This document shows positions 16,527 through 23,816 of a stretch of 64,000 bases of DNA, in pieces. A program made the translations under genes and the position numbers. Origin of the DNA: CAVQBC01 sp963710665 (GTDB lineage Bacteria; Actinomycetota; Thermoleophilia; Solirubrobacterales; Solirubrobacteraceae); assembly GCA_963710665.1 (NCBI GenBank), contig CAVQBC010000004.1:372001-436000 (forward strand). Reading direction: 5' to 3'. How positions within the stretch are numbered: position 1 is the first letter of the stretch; the number at the start of each line of letters is the position of its first letter. The notes beneath the pieces were generated by a model. It searched no databases, was not told where the DNA came from, and saw only the letters and a program-made list of their open reading frames with translations.

Positions 16527-16892
16527 TCAGGCGCCGGGCGACCCGGCCGCCAGGCGCTCGACCAGCGCGGGGCCCTCGCGCGCCATGCGCGAGCGCGGGA
16601 CGACGAGGTCGAAGCCGGCGGCCTCGGCGCGGCGGCGCGTGTCGGCGTCGACGTGCGAGTAGACCCCGAGCGTGCGCGCGTCGCCCAGCTCGCCGGAGTC
16701 GCGCAGGCGCTCGGCGAGCGCGATGCCGTCGAACCCCTGCGCGCCGAGGTCGAGCACCACGACGTCGGCGCCGTCCGGCTGGGCCTGGTCGGGCCCGCCC
16801 GCCAGCCGCGCGTCGTGCCCCGCGGCGCGCAGGTTGCCGAGCACGTTCGAGCCCAGCAGCAGGTCGTCGAAGACCGCGAGAACCGTGGCCAT
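16527..16892 (-). CDS. receiver-like protein, degenerate CheY fold
   Basis: This stand-alone 121-aa protein has the alternating beta/alpha pattern of response-regulator receivers. Asp9-Asp10 fall at the metal-binding acidic pair and Asp48 (VVVLDLG) at the phosphoacceptor site. A Ser in GVYSHVD takes the conserved Thr/Ser place. The final strand has VVPRSRM, with Arg where the conserved Lys is expected, so phosphorylation signalling may be altered. There is no output domain and no kinase nearby. Its stop abuts the stop of the convergent lipoprotein gene. Confidence 0.6.
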   Translation of the reverse strand: MATVLAVFDDLLLGSNVLGNLRAAGHDARLAGGPDQAQPDGADVVVLDLGAQGFDGIALAERLRDSGELGDARTLGVYSHVDADTRRRAEAAGFDLVVPRSRMAREGPALVERLAAGSPGA

Positions 16893-16924
16893 GGCGGTTG
16901 GGGGTGGGCGGGGCCCCTATCCCC

Positions 16925-17284
16925 CTACTGCGCCCGCAGCTTGCGGAACTCGCGCCGCACCGACTCCGGCCGGCCCCACATCTGGACGGTCTCGACGCGC
17001 CCGGTGCGCAGCTCGCGGAGCACCATCTCGCCCGCGATCCCGGCGTCGTCGAGCAGCTTGAGCGTGCCGTGGACGGCGGGCGCGGCGGCCGCGTGGCCGA
17101 ACTGGTGGGCGACCAGCAGCCGCCAGTGCCAGTCGTGGTGCGAGTACGGCTGCGCGTTGACCTGCACCAGGAACGTCGCCGCGTCGATGTAGCGGTCCTC
17201 CTGCACGCGCAGGTCGAGCTCGAGGTCCGTCCAGTCGGAGGGCAGCGAGTCGACGATCTCCTGGAACTGCGCGGCGAGCGCCAT
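16925..17284 (-). CDS. conserved hypothetical protein (119 aa)
   Basis: This soluble protein is rich in aromatic residues and histidine (PYSHHDWHWRLLVAHQFGHAA) and ends in a basic tail (RREFRKLRAQ). I recognise the style of a conserved actinobacterial protein but not its function. It is divergent from the 77-aa gene with only 17 bp between start codons, so the two share a promoter region. The HHDWHW and HQFGH clusters could hold a metal, which is inference. Confidence 0.65.
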   Translation of the reverse strand: MALAAQFQEIVDSLPSDWTDLELDLRVQEDRYIDAATFLVQVNAQPYSHHDWHWRLLVAHQFGHAAAAPAVHGTLKLLDDAGIAGEMVLRELRTGRVETVQMWGRPESVRREFRKLRAQ

Positions 17285-17301
17285 GATGTGCCGGAGCCTA
17301 C

Positions 17302-17535
17302 ATGGCCGACCCGCCCCCTCCGCTGCCCGACCCCGACGAGATCCTGGCGCCCGCGCGCGGCCTGGACATCGAGGGGCTCCTGGAGCTCCTCGAGCGCCTC
17401 GACGGCGCCGAGGAGAGCGCGGTCGTGCGCGGCGCGCTCGAGGCGGGCGTCCCGCCGGCGCTCGTGCTGGAGGAGCTCCAGCACGAGGTCGAGCGCCGGC
17501 TGATCCGCACCCGGGCCTTCTACGACGAGTTCTAG
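17302..17535 (+). CDS. small acidic hypothetical protein (77 aa)
   Basis: The protein has an N-terminal Pro/Asp-rich segment followed by a predicted all-helical, Leu/Glu-rich body (DIEGLLELLERLDGAEESAV). It has no membrane segment. The TAG stop is supplied by the CTAG at the left end of the repeat element 17532-17764, so the original 3' end may have differed. Function is unknown. Confidence 0.6.
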   Translation: MADPPPPLPDPDEILAPARGLDIEGLLELLERLDGAEESAVVRGALEAGVPPALVLEELQHEVERRLIRTRAFYDEF

Positions 17536-17764
17536 ATGGTCGATTCCGCGGCCGCGCGGTCGACTGGTGGATGCCCCGTGGATGCCGGGCGCCGCCCGCA
17601 CGAGGGGAACAGTGCTGGACGGTGGCGCCACGTCACGCGCGGAACGACCGTCTACGCCTGGGCGCGGGCGACCACCGCGGAGCAGGGGGCCCCTCGGGCG
17701 GGTGGCGATCCGGCGCCGCGGGGCGCCGCCAGGCGCCCGTGGGGTCGTGGAATCGACCATCTAG
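17532..17764. mobile_element. MITE-like element, copy 1 (233 bp)
   Basis: The ends are perfect 16-bp inverted repeats, CTAGATGGTCGATTCC at 17532-17547 and its complement at 17749-17764. The outer CTAG may be a duplicated target site. A second copy sits at 52482-52658 in the same orientation, nearly identical but lacking 56 bp of the middle. No transposase is encoded, so it fits a non-autonomous element. The left CTAG supplies the stop codon of the preceding gene, and the right CTAG forms part of the -10 box of the next. Confidence 0.75.
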
Positions 17765-17767
17765 TCT
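17762..17767 (+). promoter_or_regulatory. -10 box TAGTCT straddling the repeat border
   Basis: TAGTCT lies 7 nt upstream of the ATG at 17775. Its first three bases belong to the right end of the MITE-like repeat and the last three to the flank, so the repeat may have built or replaced this promoter. The same hexamer precedes the gene at 18753. Confidence 0.4.
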
Positions 17768-17774
17768 TCAGACG

Positions 17775-18728
17775 ATGGCTGCCACCACCGGCACGACGAC
17801 CGAGGAGCAGTACCGCGCCCTCACGCAGCGCTGCGGGCTGGTCGACCGCTCCGAGCGCGGCAAGCTCGCGCTCACCGGCGGCGAGGCCAAGGCGTTCCTC
17901 CAGGGCCAGGTGACCAACGACGTCGAGGCGCTGGAGCCCGGGGACGGCTGCTACGCCGCCTTCCTCACCCACAAGGGCAAGATGACGGGCGACCTGCGGG
18001 TGCTCGACCTCGGGTACGAGCTGTTCCTCGACACCGAGCGCGTCGCGCTCCAGGACCTCTTCACGATGATCCGCCGCTACAAGCTGGGGCGCGACGTCGA
18101 GCTGCACAAGCGCACCGTCGAGCGCGGCCTGCTGTCGCTCGTGGGCCCGGCGGCCCGCGAGGTCGCGGGCGCCGGCGACCTCGGCGCCGCCGAGCACGAC
18201 AACGCGCCCGCCGAGCTCGGCGGCGAGCCGGTCGTGCTGGTGACGACCGACCTCGGCGTGGACGTGATCTGCGACGCCGCCGCGACCGGCGCGGTGCAAG
18301 CGGCGCTCGAGGCGGCCGGCGCCGTCCCGGTCGCCGAGGAGGTCGCGGAGATCGTGCGCGTCGAGCACGGTCGCCCCCGGTTCGGCATCGACCTCGACGA
18401 CGGCGTCATCCCCCAGGAGGCCGGGATCAACGAGCGCGCGGTGTCCTTCACGAAGGGCTGCTACGTCGGCCAGGAGACCGTCGCGCGCCTCTTCTACCGC
18501 GGCAAGCCGAACCGCCACCTGCGGGGACTGCGGCTCAGCGGCCCCGCCCAGACGGGCGAAACGCTCACGTTCGGCGAGAAGACCGTGGGCCGCGTCGGCT
18601 CGGTCGCCTCCTCCCCCGTCCACGGGCCGATCGCGCTCGCGATCGTGCGCCGCGAGGTCGCGCCGGGCGACGTCGTCAGGGTTGGCGCCGGCGACCTCAC
18701 CGGAGAGGTCGTCGAGCCCCCGTTCTGA
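17775..18728 (+). CDS. ygfZ: YgfZ/GcvT-like folate-binding protein (iron-sulfur cluster assembly factor)
   Basis: This 317-aa protein is of the YgfZ/IBA57 family, which binds tetrahydrofolate and helps mature or repair Fe-S enzymes. The hallmark KGCYVGQE, holding the conserved cysteine, is near residue 223. The N-terminal GcvT-like domain carries FLQGQVTNDV and the start of the tetrahydrofolate-binding core. Its role suits a genome rich in Fe-S enzymes, such as the radical-SAM FbiC nearby. The ATG at 17775 has no ribosome-binding site but a TAGTCT box 7 nt upstream. The name rests on the family motif. Confidence 0.88.
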   Translation: MAATTGTTTEEQYRALTQRCGLVDRSERGKLALTGGEAKAFLQGQVTNDVEALEPGDGCYAAFLTHKGKMTGDLRVLDLGYELFLDTERVALQDLFTMIRRYKLGRDVELHKRTVERGLLSLVGPAAREVAGAGDLGAAEHDNAPAELGGEPVVLVTTDLGVDVICDAAATGAVQAALEAAGAVPVAEEVAEIVRVEHGRPRFGIDLDDGVIPQEAGINERAVSFTKGCYVGQETVARLFYRGKPNRHLRGLRLSGPAQTGETLTFGEKTVGRVGSVASSPVHGPIALAIVRREVAPGDVVRVGAGDLTGEVVEPPF

Positions 18729-18740
18729 CCGGCCCCGCTG

Positions 18741-18746
18741 TAGTCT
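18741..18746 (+). promoter_or_regulatory. -10 box TAGTCT of a probable leaderless promoter
   Basis: TAGTCT ends 6 nt before the ATG at 18753. It lies in the 24-bp gap after ygfZ, so the downstream gene probably has its own promoter. Confidence 0.4.
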
Positions 18747-18752
18747 GGCGGC

Positions 18753-19256
18753 ATGGCCTCCTGGTACGCGAACGTGCTGGTGATCGCGAGCGTCACGGCG
18801 CCGTCGGCCGACCTGCTCGCCGCGCTGTCCGAGCGCGCGGAACGTGGTCCGATCGGCGTCACGCTCCTCATGCCCGCGACGGAGATCGGCCTGGCCGGTC
18901 GCGAGGCCGCGAAACCCCGGCTGGAGGAGGCGGTGGAGCGCTGGCGCGCCGCGGGCATCACCGCCGAGGGCGTCGTCGGCGACAGCGATCCGATGGGCGC
19001 CGTGCACGACGCGTGGGACCCGTCGCGCTTCGACGAGGTGATCGTCTCGACGCTGCCGGGCGAGGCCTCGAGGTGGACCCGCAACGACCTCCCCCACCGC
19101 GTCGCCGCCTACACCGGCGTCCCGGTGACCCACGTCGTGGCCATGGACATGCGCCCGGCGCCGCGCCACGGCCCGCCGCAGCAGACCGAGCGGTCGCCGC
19201 TGGGGCCGCTCTCGGTGATGAGCTGGGGCGGCGGCCGGAGCCGCAGCTCCGGCTGA
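18753..19256 (+). CDS. UspA-like nucleotide-binding-fold protein
   Basis: This 167-aa protein opens with a hydrophobic strand (NVLVIASVTAPSADLL) and has internal features of the Usp/Rossmann-like fold: an acidic turn after strand 4 (VVGDSDPMGAVHDA) and a phosphate-binding-like VSTLPG segment. The last 40 residues are a Pro/Gly/Arg-rich disordered tail. The residues match the general pattern of universal stress proteins but not a specific subfamily. It follows ygfZ by 24 bp. Confidence 0.55.
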   Translation: MASWYANVLVIASVTAPSADLLAALSERAERGPIGVTLLMPATEIGLAGREAAKPRLEEAVERWRAAGITAEGVVGDSDPMGAVHDAWDPSRFDEVIVSTLPGEASRWTRNDLPHRVAAYTGVPVTHVVAMDMRPAPRHGPPQQTERSPLGPLSVMSWGGGRSRSSG

Positions 19257-19337
19257 GCCCGGATCGACGCCGCCGCACGCGCCGGCTCGCACCGCCTCGG
19301 TACGCCGCCGCAGCGGTCGGCGACTGCGCCGGTCGGA

Positions 19338-19577
19338 ATGCGGGCAGACCATCGCGGCGTGCCCGAGACGACGATCACCGCCTACCGCGATGGGCCGCTG
19401 CTCGTCCGCGGATCGTTCCGGCTCGTAGACCAGAACGGCGAGGAGATCGAGCGCAGCGGCGAGCCGATCGCGCTCTGCCGCTGCGGGAGGTCGCGGATGC
19501 GGCCCTTCTGCGACGGGACGCACGCGCTGGTCCGGTTCCGCTGCTCGAGCCAGGCTGAGCGGGGGCGCAAGGCCTAG
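19338..19577 (+). CDS. CDGSH iron-sulfur domain protein
   Basis: This 79-aa protein has the CDGSH-type [2Fe-2S] motif: CRCG, six residues, then PFCDGTH near residues 47-61. The three Cys and one His ligands are all present. Such small proteins carry a labile cluster for electron or cluster transfer. The ATG at 19338 is used, but a GTG at 19359 would also fit because the conserved domain begins just after it. It is convergent with, and overlaps by 4 bp, a heme-oxygenase-like oxidase gene. Confidence 0.85.
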   Translation: MRADHRGVPETTITAYRDGPLLVRGSFRLVDQNGEEIERSGEPIALCRCGRSRMRPFCDGTHALVRFRCSSQAERGRKA

Positions 19578-20551
19578 TCGCGCAGCGAGGTGGCGCCGCG
19601 CTCCCAACGGTCGAGCACATGGTGCCCCCATCGGCGCTCGACCGCGGCCAGCGTGCGGGCGCCCCAGAGGATGTCGGGCCCGAGCGCCGGCTCCTGGCGC
19701 GCCAGCCCGCCGGCCAGATCGACCGCGGCGATGCTCTCGTGGACGGCGTCGGCCGTCACGTGCACGTCGAAGAACGCGGTCGCGTCATCGCCGAAGCCGA
19801 GCCGTTGCAGCCCGGACGCGTATCGACGGCTCGGAACCGAGGACGTCATCTCGAACAGCGCGAGGTGGCCGACGATCGCGCCGCGCCAGGATCGGTGGAG
19901 GCCGAACAGCGACATCAGGTTGACCGTCGCGAGCATCGCCGCGGGGATCCGGTCGAGGTAGGCCCCGTAGGTGGGATCCAGCCCGACGGCCTCCATCGTT
20001 CGCGCGAACAGCGCGGCGTGGATGCGGTCGGGGCGTCCTCCCCCGTACTCGTCCGCCTGGATCTCGACCAGCGCGGCCTTTGGCGGCCCCCAGAGCCGCG
20101 GCAACGCCCACGAGTGCGGGTCCGCCTCCTTGAGCTGGTAGGCGGAGCGGTGCACGACGAACTCGATCACCTGCTCGCGCGTAGCGGCGCGCTCCACGAA
20201 CTGTGAGACCGACGGTCCGCCCTCGTCCGCCATGGCGATCTCGCGCAGCGCGACATCCATCTCGTCTGCCGCCGGCGCGCTGTCCGGCGGCCCGACGGCG
20301 TCGCGCAGCTCGGTCTCGAACCGTTCCTCGAACACGCGGCGGGCGCCGATCAGCGATGGCTCCCACTCCCACCCGTCGTCGACGGCGTCGAGCCCGCGGT
20401 AGTGGAGCTCGTAACAGCAGTAGAGCGCGAGGTGCAGGTCCTCGTCGTCAGCGCGGTGCACCGGTGGCAGCTCCAGCGCGTGCGGCGGCCGGCGCAGCGC
20501 GTCCAGCAGCGCCGCCGTCAGATCACCTCGAGGCTGTGGCAGTGCGGGCAC
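19574..20551 (-). CDS. iron-containing redox enzyme, heme-oxygenase-like fold
   Basis: This 325-aa protein resembles the heme-oxygenase-like diiron oxidase (HDO) superfamily, which oxidises small substrates with a non-heme iron pair. Candidate ligands are spread over long helices: the HRSAYQLKEADPHSWALP segment, EIQADEYGGG and FFDVHVTADAVHE, all of E/H/D-rich HDO character. The start is GTG at 20551, with a TAGTAG box about 6 nt upstream. The substrate is unknown. The convergent CDGSH gene is a suggestive partner as electron donor, which is inference. Confidence 0.75.
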   Translation of the reverse strand: MPALPQPRGDLTAALLDALRRPPHALELPPVHRADDEDLHLALYCCYELHYRGLDAVDDGWEWEPSLIGARRVFEERFETELRDAVGPPDSAPAADEMDVALREIAMADEGGPSVSQFVERAATREQVIEFVVHRSAYQLKEADPHSWALPRLWGPPKAALVEIQADEYGGGRPDRIHAALFARTMEAVGLDPTYGAYLDRIPAAMLATVNLMSLFGLHRSWRGAIVGHLALFEMTSSVPSRRYASGLQRLGFGDDATAFFDVHVTADAVHESIAAVDLAGGLARQEPALGPDILWGARTLAAVERRWGHHVLDRWERGATSLRD

Positions 20552-20568
20552 GGCCGGCTACTACCCCC

Positions 20569-20745
20569 ATGGCGGATCCGCGATGCGCGGCGGGTGGCGC
20601 TCGGCGAGCCGGCGCGCGACCCCGCGCGCGCCGCGACCGGACCGAGTTCGATCAGGCGGTCGCCCAGGACGTCGCGGACCGGCCGGCGTACACCGGTGTC
20701 GTCGTTGTCCGCGGCCGGGCGCCCGGTCCGCTGCTCACGCGCTGA
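20569..20745 (+). CDS. doubtful small ORF or gene remnant (58 aa)
   Basis: A short frame from ATG at 20569 is Arg/Ala-rich at first, then gives a more protein-like end (EFDQAVAQDVADRPAYTGVV). The better sequence upstream (DARRVALGEPARDPARAA) lies in the neighbouring frame, so this may be a frameshifted remnant rather than a gene. There is no ribosome-binding site. The rest of the 239-bp gap holds nothing else I can support. Confidence 0.2.
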   Translation: MADPRCAAGGARRAGARPRARRDRTEFDQAVAQDVADRPAYTGVVVVRGRAPGPLLTR

Positions 20746-20790
20746 CGCCGCCCCGGCGGCTCGTGTGGCGGGCAGCTCGCGGGCGGCGCG

Positions 20791-22467
20791 TCAGCGGGCT
20801 CTCGCCACGAACGCCTCGACCTCGCCCGCGGCGGGCCGCGGCTCGAGCTCGAGCACGGACGCCTCGTTGGCGGCCAGCCACGCGCCGACCAGGCGCGCCT
20901 CGTCGACCTCGTCGGCCGGCAGCCAGCCGCCGGGGGCGGGCGGCCCGGCCGCGCGCAGCGCGTCGCCGGTCCGCATGACGACCTCCGACGGGTCCTCGGG
21001 TAGCGCGCCCCAGTCGACGACCCGGCCCGCCGCGATCCACAGCGCGTCGTAGCGGCCCTCGTCGCTCGGGTGCGGCGCCAGGACCAGCCGCGCGCCGGCG
21101 TGGACCGAGCGCAGCATGCCGCCGAGGCGCTCCAGGAGCGCCCGCAGCCGCGCGTGGCGGCGGCGCAGCCACGCCGCGCGCTCGTAGCGCCGCGCGTCGG
21201 ACGCGGCGCGCATCTGGTCCTCGACGTGGGCGAGCAGCGCCTGCCCGCCGTCCCCGCCCGAGAAGAGCCCGAGCGCGGCGTCGAGGCGCTCGCGGTAGAG
21301 GTTGGGGTCCAGGTCGCGCAGGCAGGGCGACAGGCAGCGGCCCATCTGCCCGTAGGCGGACGGGTGGTCGCGGCGCGGCAGCTTGCGCCCGCAGTGGCGC
21401 AGGCCGAACAGCGAGTTGAGCTGCTCGACCAGCTCGGCGGCCGTGGCGCGCCCGCGCATCGGCCCGACCGTGACGCTGTGCCCCGCCGCCGGCGCGCGCG
21501 CCACCTCGAGGATCGGGAACGGGATGTCGAGGCGGCAGCGGAGGTAGACGAGCCCGTCGGGCGGGCTCTTGAGGCGCTTGTTGCCGGGCGGCTTGAGCGC
21601 CTTGATCAGCCGGTTCTCGAGCACGAGGGCGCCGAGCTCGGAGTTGGTCGCCTCGTAGTCGACGTGCTCGGCCTTCCCGGTCCATGCGCCGGGCGTCGTG
21701 AAGTGCGAGCGCGCGCGGGTGCGCAGGCAGACCGACTTGCCGACGTACAGCGGATGCCCGTCGGCGTCGCGGAACACGTACACGCCGGGGTCCTTCGGCA
21801 GCCGCGAGAGGTCGGGCCGGTCCTCGCGCGGGCGCCGCGCGGCCGCGGGGCCGCGAGGGCGGGCGGGCCGGCGCGGGCCCAGCAGCCGCACGGCCTCCCC
21901 GACGGTGGCGGCGCTGGCGCACAGGCGGCCGAAGAGCGCGCACAGCACGCGCGCGCACGTCTCCGCGTCCGGCAGCGCCCGGTGGCTGACCTCGACGTCG
22001 ATCCCGAGCGCGTCGGCGATCGCCGCCAGCCCGCGGCGCCGCTGCAGCGGCGCGAAGCGGCGGGCCAGCGCGACCGTGCACAGCAGCGGCGGGGCGGGCC
22101 ACTCGAGCTCGGCGCGGGCGAACGCCTGCCGCAGCACCCGCTCGTCGAAGCGCGCCGAGTGCGCCACCAGCACCCGCCCGCGAAGGCGGGCCGCCAGCTC
22201 CGCGAGCACGACGGCGGGCTGTGGCGCCTCGTCGGCCATCGCCTGCGTGATCCCGGTGAAGCGCTGGATGCCGCGCGACAGCGGGGTCGAGACCGCCACC
22301 AGCGAGGACCAGCGGTCGTGCAGCTCGCCGCCGCCGACGAGCACCGCCCCGACCTCGGTGAGCTCGCAGCGCTCCCGCGCGAGGCCGTTCGTCTCCGTGT
22401 CCACGGCGAGGAACTCCGCCGTGGCGAGCGGATGGTCGAGCAGGTCGGGCGCGGCGGCGACGGACAT
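20791..22467 (-). CDS. DEDDh exonuclease fused to a GIY-YIG (UvrC/Cho-like) nuclease
   Basis: This 558-aa fusion has an N-terminal DnaQ-like 3'-5' exonuclease (about residues 10-175), with FLAVDTETNGL (Exo I), AHSARFDERVL (Exo II) and HRALPDAETC (Exo III His/Asp). It is followed by a GIY-YIG domain (PGVYVFRDADGHPLYVGKS, near residue 240) and a UvrC-like middle region with a paired-Cys segment (MGRCLSPCL). This architecture is known from mycobacteria and other actinobacteria and is thought to act in DNA repair. The ATG at 22467 is chosen because Exo I follows closely. The frame is open upstream but not protein-like there. Confidence 0.88.
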   Translation of the reverse strand: MSVAAAPDLLDHPLATAEFLAVDTETNGLARERCELTEVGAVLVGGGELHDRWSSLVAVSTPLSRGIQRFTGITQAMADEAPQPAVVLAELAARLRGRVLVAHSARFDERVLRQAFARAELEWPAPPLLCTVALARRFAPLQRRRGLAAIADALGIDVEVSHRALPDAETCARVLCALFGRLCASAATVGEAVRLLGPRRPARPRGPAAARRPREDRPDLSRLPKDPGVYVFRDADGHPLYVGKSVCLRTRARSHFTTPGAWTGKAEHVDYEATNSELGALVLENRLIKALKPPGNKRLKSPPDGLVYLRCRLDIPFPILEVARAPAAGHSVTVGPMRGRATAAELVEQLNSLFGLRHCGRKLPRRDHPSAYGQMGRCLSPCLRDLDPNLYRERLDAALGLFSGGDGGQALLAHVEDQMRAASDARRYERAAWLRRRHARLRALLERLGGMLRSVHAGARLVLAPHPSDEGRYDALWIAAGRVVDWGALPEDPSEVVMRTGDALRAAGPPAPGGWLPADEVDEARLVGAWLAANEASVLELEPRPAAGEVEAFVARAR

Positions 22468-22576
22468 GAGCCGCCTGTCATACGCCCTGGCCCGGACGGC
22501 CTGCACGAGCGCTTGCAGACGAGGCCGCGGCGCATCCGGCAGGCGTCGGGGGTAGGGTGTCCGACCCTCATCCGGC

Positions 22577-22978
22577 ATGTTGCCCCGACGCACACGAGCG
22601 CGGACCACACGCGGCGGACGGATCCTTCCGCTGGTCGCGATGGCGGCGCTCGCGGCGTGCGGAGCCGACTCGAGCAATGACCACGACCCGCGTTCCGCGC
22701 ACCCGGTCCCGGTGACCGCAGCGATCGGCGAAGACTCGATCTCGGTCTCGCCGCGCCGCCTCGGCGCGGGCCCCGTCGTGCTGACGGTGGCCAACCGCTC
22801 CTCCACGGCGCAGTCGGTGACGCTCGCGGGCGACCGCGGGCACATGCAGACGACGAGCCCGCTGAACCCGCACGGCTCGGCCAGGCTCGCGTTCCGGCTC
22901 GACCACGGCACCTACGAGCTGTGCACGCGCGACCCGCAGATCCGCTCCGCGTCGCTGCGCGTCGGGAGGCGGCGATGA
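22577..22978 (+). CDS. small lipoprotein, cupredoxin-like beta domain
   Basis: This 133-aa protein has a basic, then hydrophobic N-terminus ending in a lipobox (ALAAC), so it is probably a membrane-anchored lipoprotein. The mature part is beta-rich (VPVTAAIGEDSISVSPRRL, GPVVLTVANRSS), like the copper-free cupredoxin fragments often seen in actinobacterial secreted proteins. No complete Cys/His/Met copper site is visible. It overlaps the next gene by 4 bp (ATGA). A GGGGGTAG motif lies 22 nt upstream. Confidence 0.65.
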   Translation: MLPRRTRARTTRGGRILPLVAMAALAACGADSSNDHDPRSAHPVPVTAAIGEDSISVSPRRLGAGPVVLTVANRSSTAQSVTLAGDRGHMQTTSPLNPHGSARLAFRLDHGTYELCTRDPQIRSASLRVGRRR

Positions 22979-23505
22979 CGCGCGGCCGGATCGCGCTCGC
23001 CGTCCTCGCCGCCGCCGGCGCCGCCGTCGCGGCCCTGGCGCCGACCGTCGGCGCCCAGATGACCCAGGGGCAGGCGTTCTTCGAGGAGCGGCTGCTCGCC
23101 GACCCGCAGACCAGCCGCCACGTCTCCGAGCTGCTGCGCGGCGCGGGCTTCGTCGACCGCTCGGTCGCGTTCCGCGACCTGACCGGCGACAAGAAGCCCG
23201 AGGCGCTCGTGCGGGTCCAGAGCGGCGGCGCGGCGGGCACGGTCGCCATCTATGTCTTCAGCACCGACACCGGCCGCCGCGGCAGCGGCCTGCAGGCCGT
23301 GTTCCGCAGCCAGAAGCTCTACCGCGCCTTCACGACGGTCAACGACGAGGGCGTGCTGACCTACGCGACCGCGCGCTACGCGCCCGGGGACGCGCTCTGC
23401 TGCCCCGCCAAGCTGCTCGAGACCAGCCTGCGCTGGGACGACCGCCGGCACACCTTCGTGATCGGGCAGCGCACCGAGGCGGCCGGACCGGTCCCCGGCA
23501 CCTAG
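22975..23505 (+). CDS. secreted protein of unknown function (176 aa)
   Basis: The N-terminus is a clear signal peptide (RGRIALAVLAAAGAAVAALAP, then VGA-Q). The mature part resembles a LppP/LprE-style or VCBS-like exported domain: RDLTGDKKPEALVRVQSGGA is an FG-GAP-like Asp turn, and YAPGDALCCPAK contains a vicinal Cys pair. The start codon overlaps the stop of the lipoprotein gene, so the two form an operon and probably work together at the cell surface. Confidence 0.65.
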   Translation: MTRGRIALAVLAAAGAAVAALAPTVGAQMTQGQAFFEERLLADPQTSRHVSELLRGAGFVDRSVAFRDLTGDKKPEALVRVQSGGAAGTVAIYVFSTDTGRRGSGLQAVFRSQKLYRAFTTVNDEGVLTYATARYAPGDALCCPAKLLETSLRWDDRRHTFVIGQRTEAAGPVPGT

Positions 23506-23609
23506 ACGCGACCCTACGGTTGTCCGTACCCCGGGGTGTGCCGAGCCCCCGGGAAAGACACGGGCGAGCCCGACGGCCGGAGGGGCCGCGCGGTGAAAGG
23601 CTGCGACCC

Positions 23610-23816
23610 ATGATCACCGCCAACGAAGCCCGGTATCGGCTCGCGCTGTGCCACACCGAGCGTTCGGTGGCGATCGCGGAGGGACTCGGCGGCAACGCGA
23701 CCTATCTCGCGCACCTCGACGCCGAGATCGCGGAGTGGGAGGACGCCTACGTGCTCGCCGCCGTGACCGAGATCGCCAGCTTCCGCTCGCAGCTCTCGGG
23801 TCCGCAGGAAGGCTAG
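23610..23816 (+). CDS. small hypothetical protein (68 aa)
   Basis: This is a helical, soluble protein starting MITANEARYRLALCHTERSV. The start is set by an AAAGG ribosome-binding site about 9 nt before the ATG. The frame continues further upstream but is not protein-like. Its stop overlaps the stop of the convergent protease gene by 4 bp. Function is unknown. Confidence 0.55.
   Translation: MITANEARYRLALCHTERSVAIAEGLGGNATYLAHLDAEIAEWEDAYVLAAVTEIASFRSQLSGPQEG

Noticed and set aside
17536..17913. Open frame starting MVDSAAARSTGG in the repeat
   Set aside because: It begins at the inverted end of the MITE-like element, is repeated at 52486, and has no ribosome-binding site or domain; it is repeat sequence read as protein.
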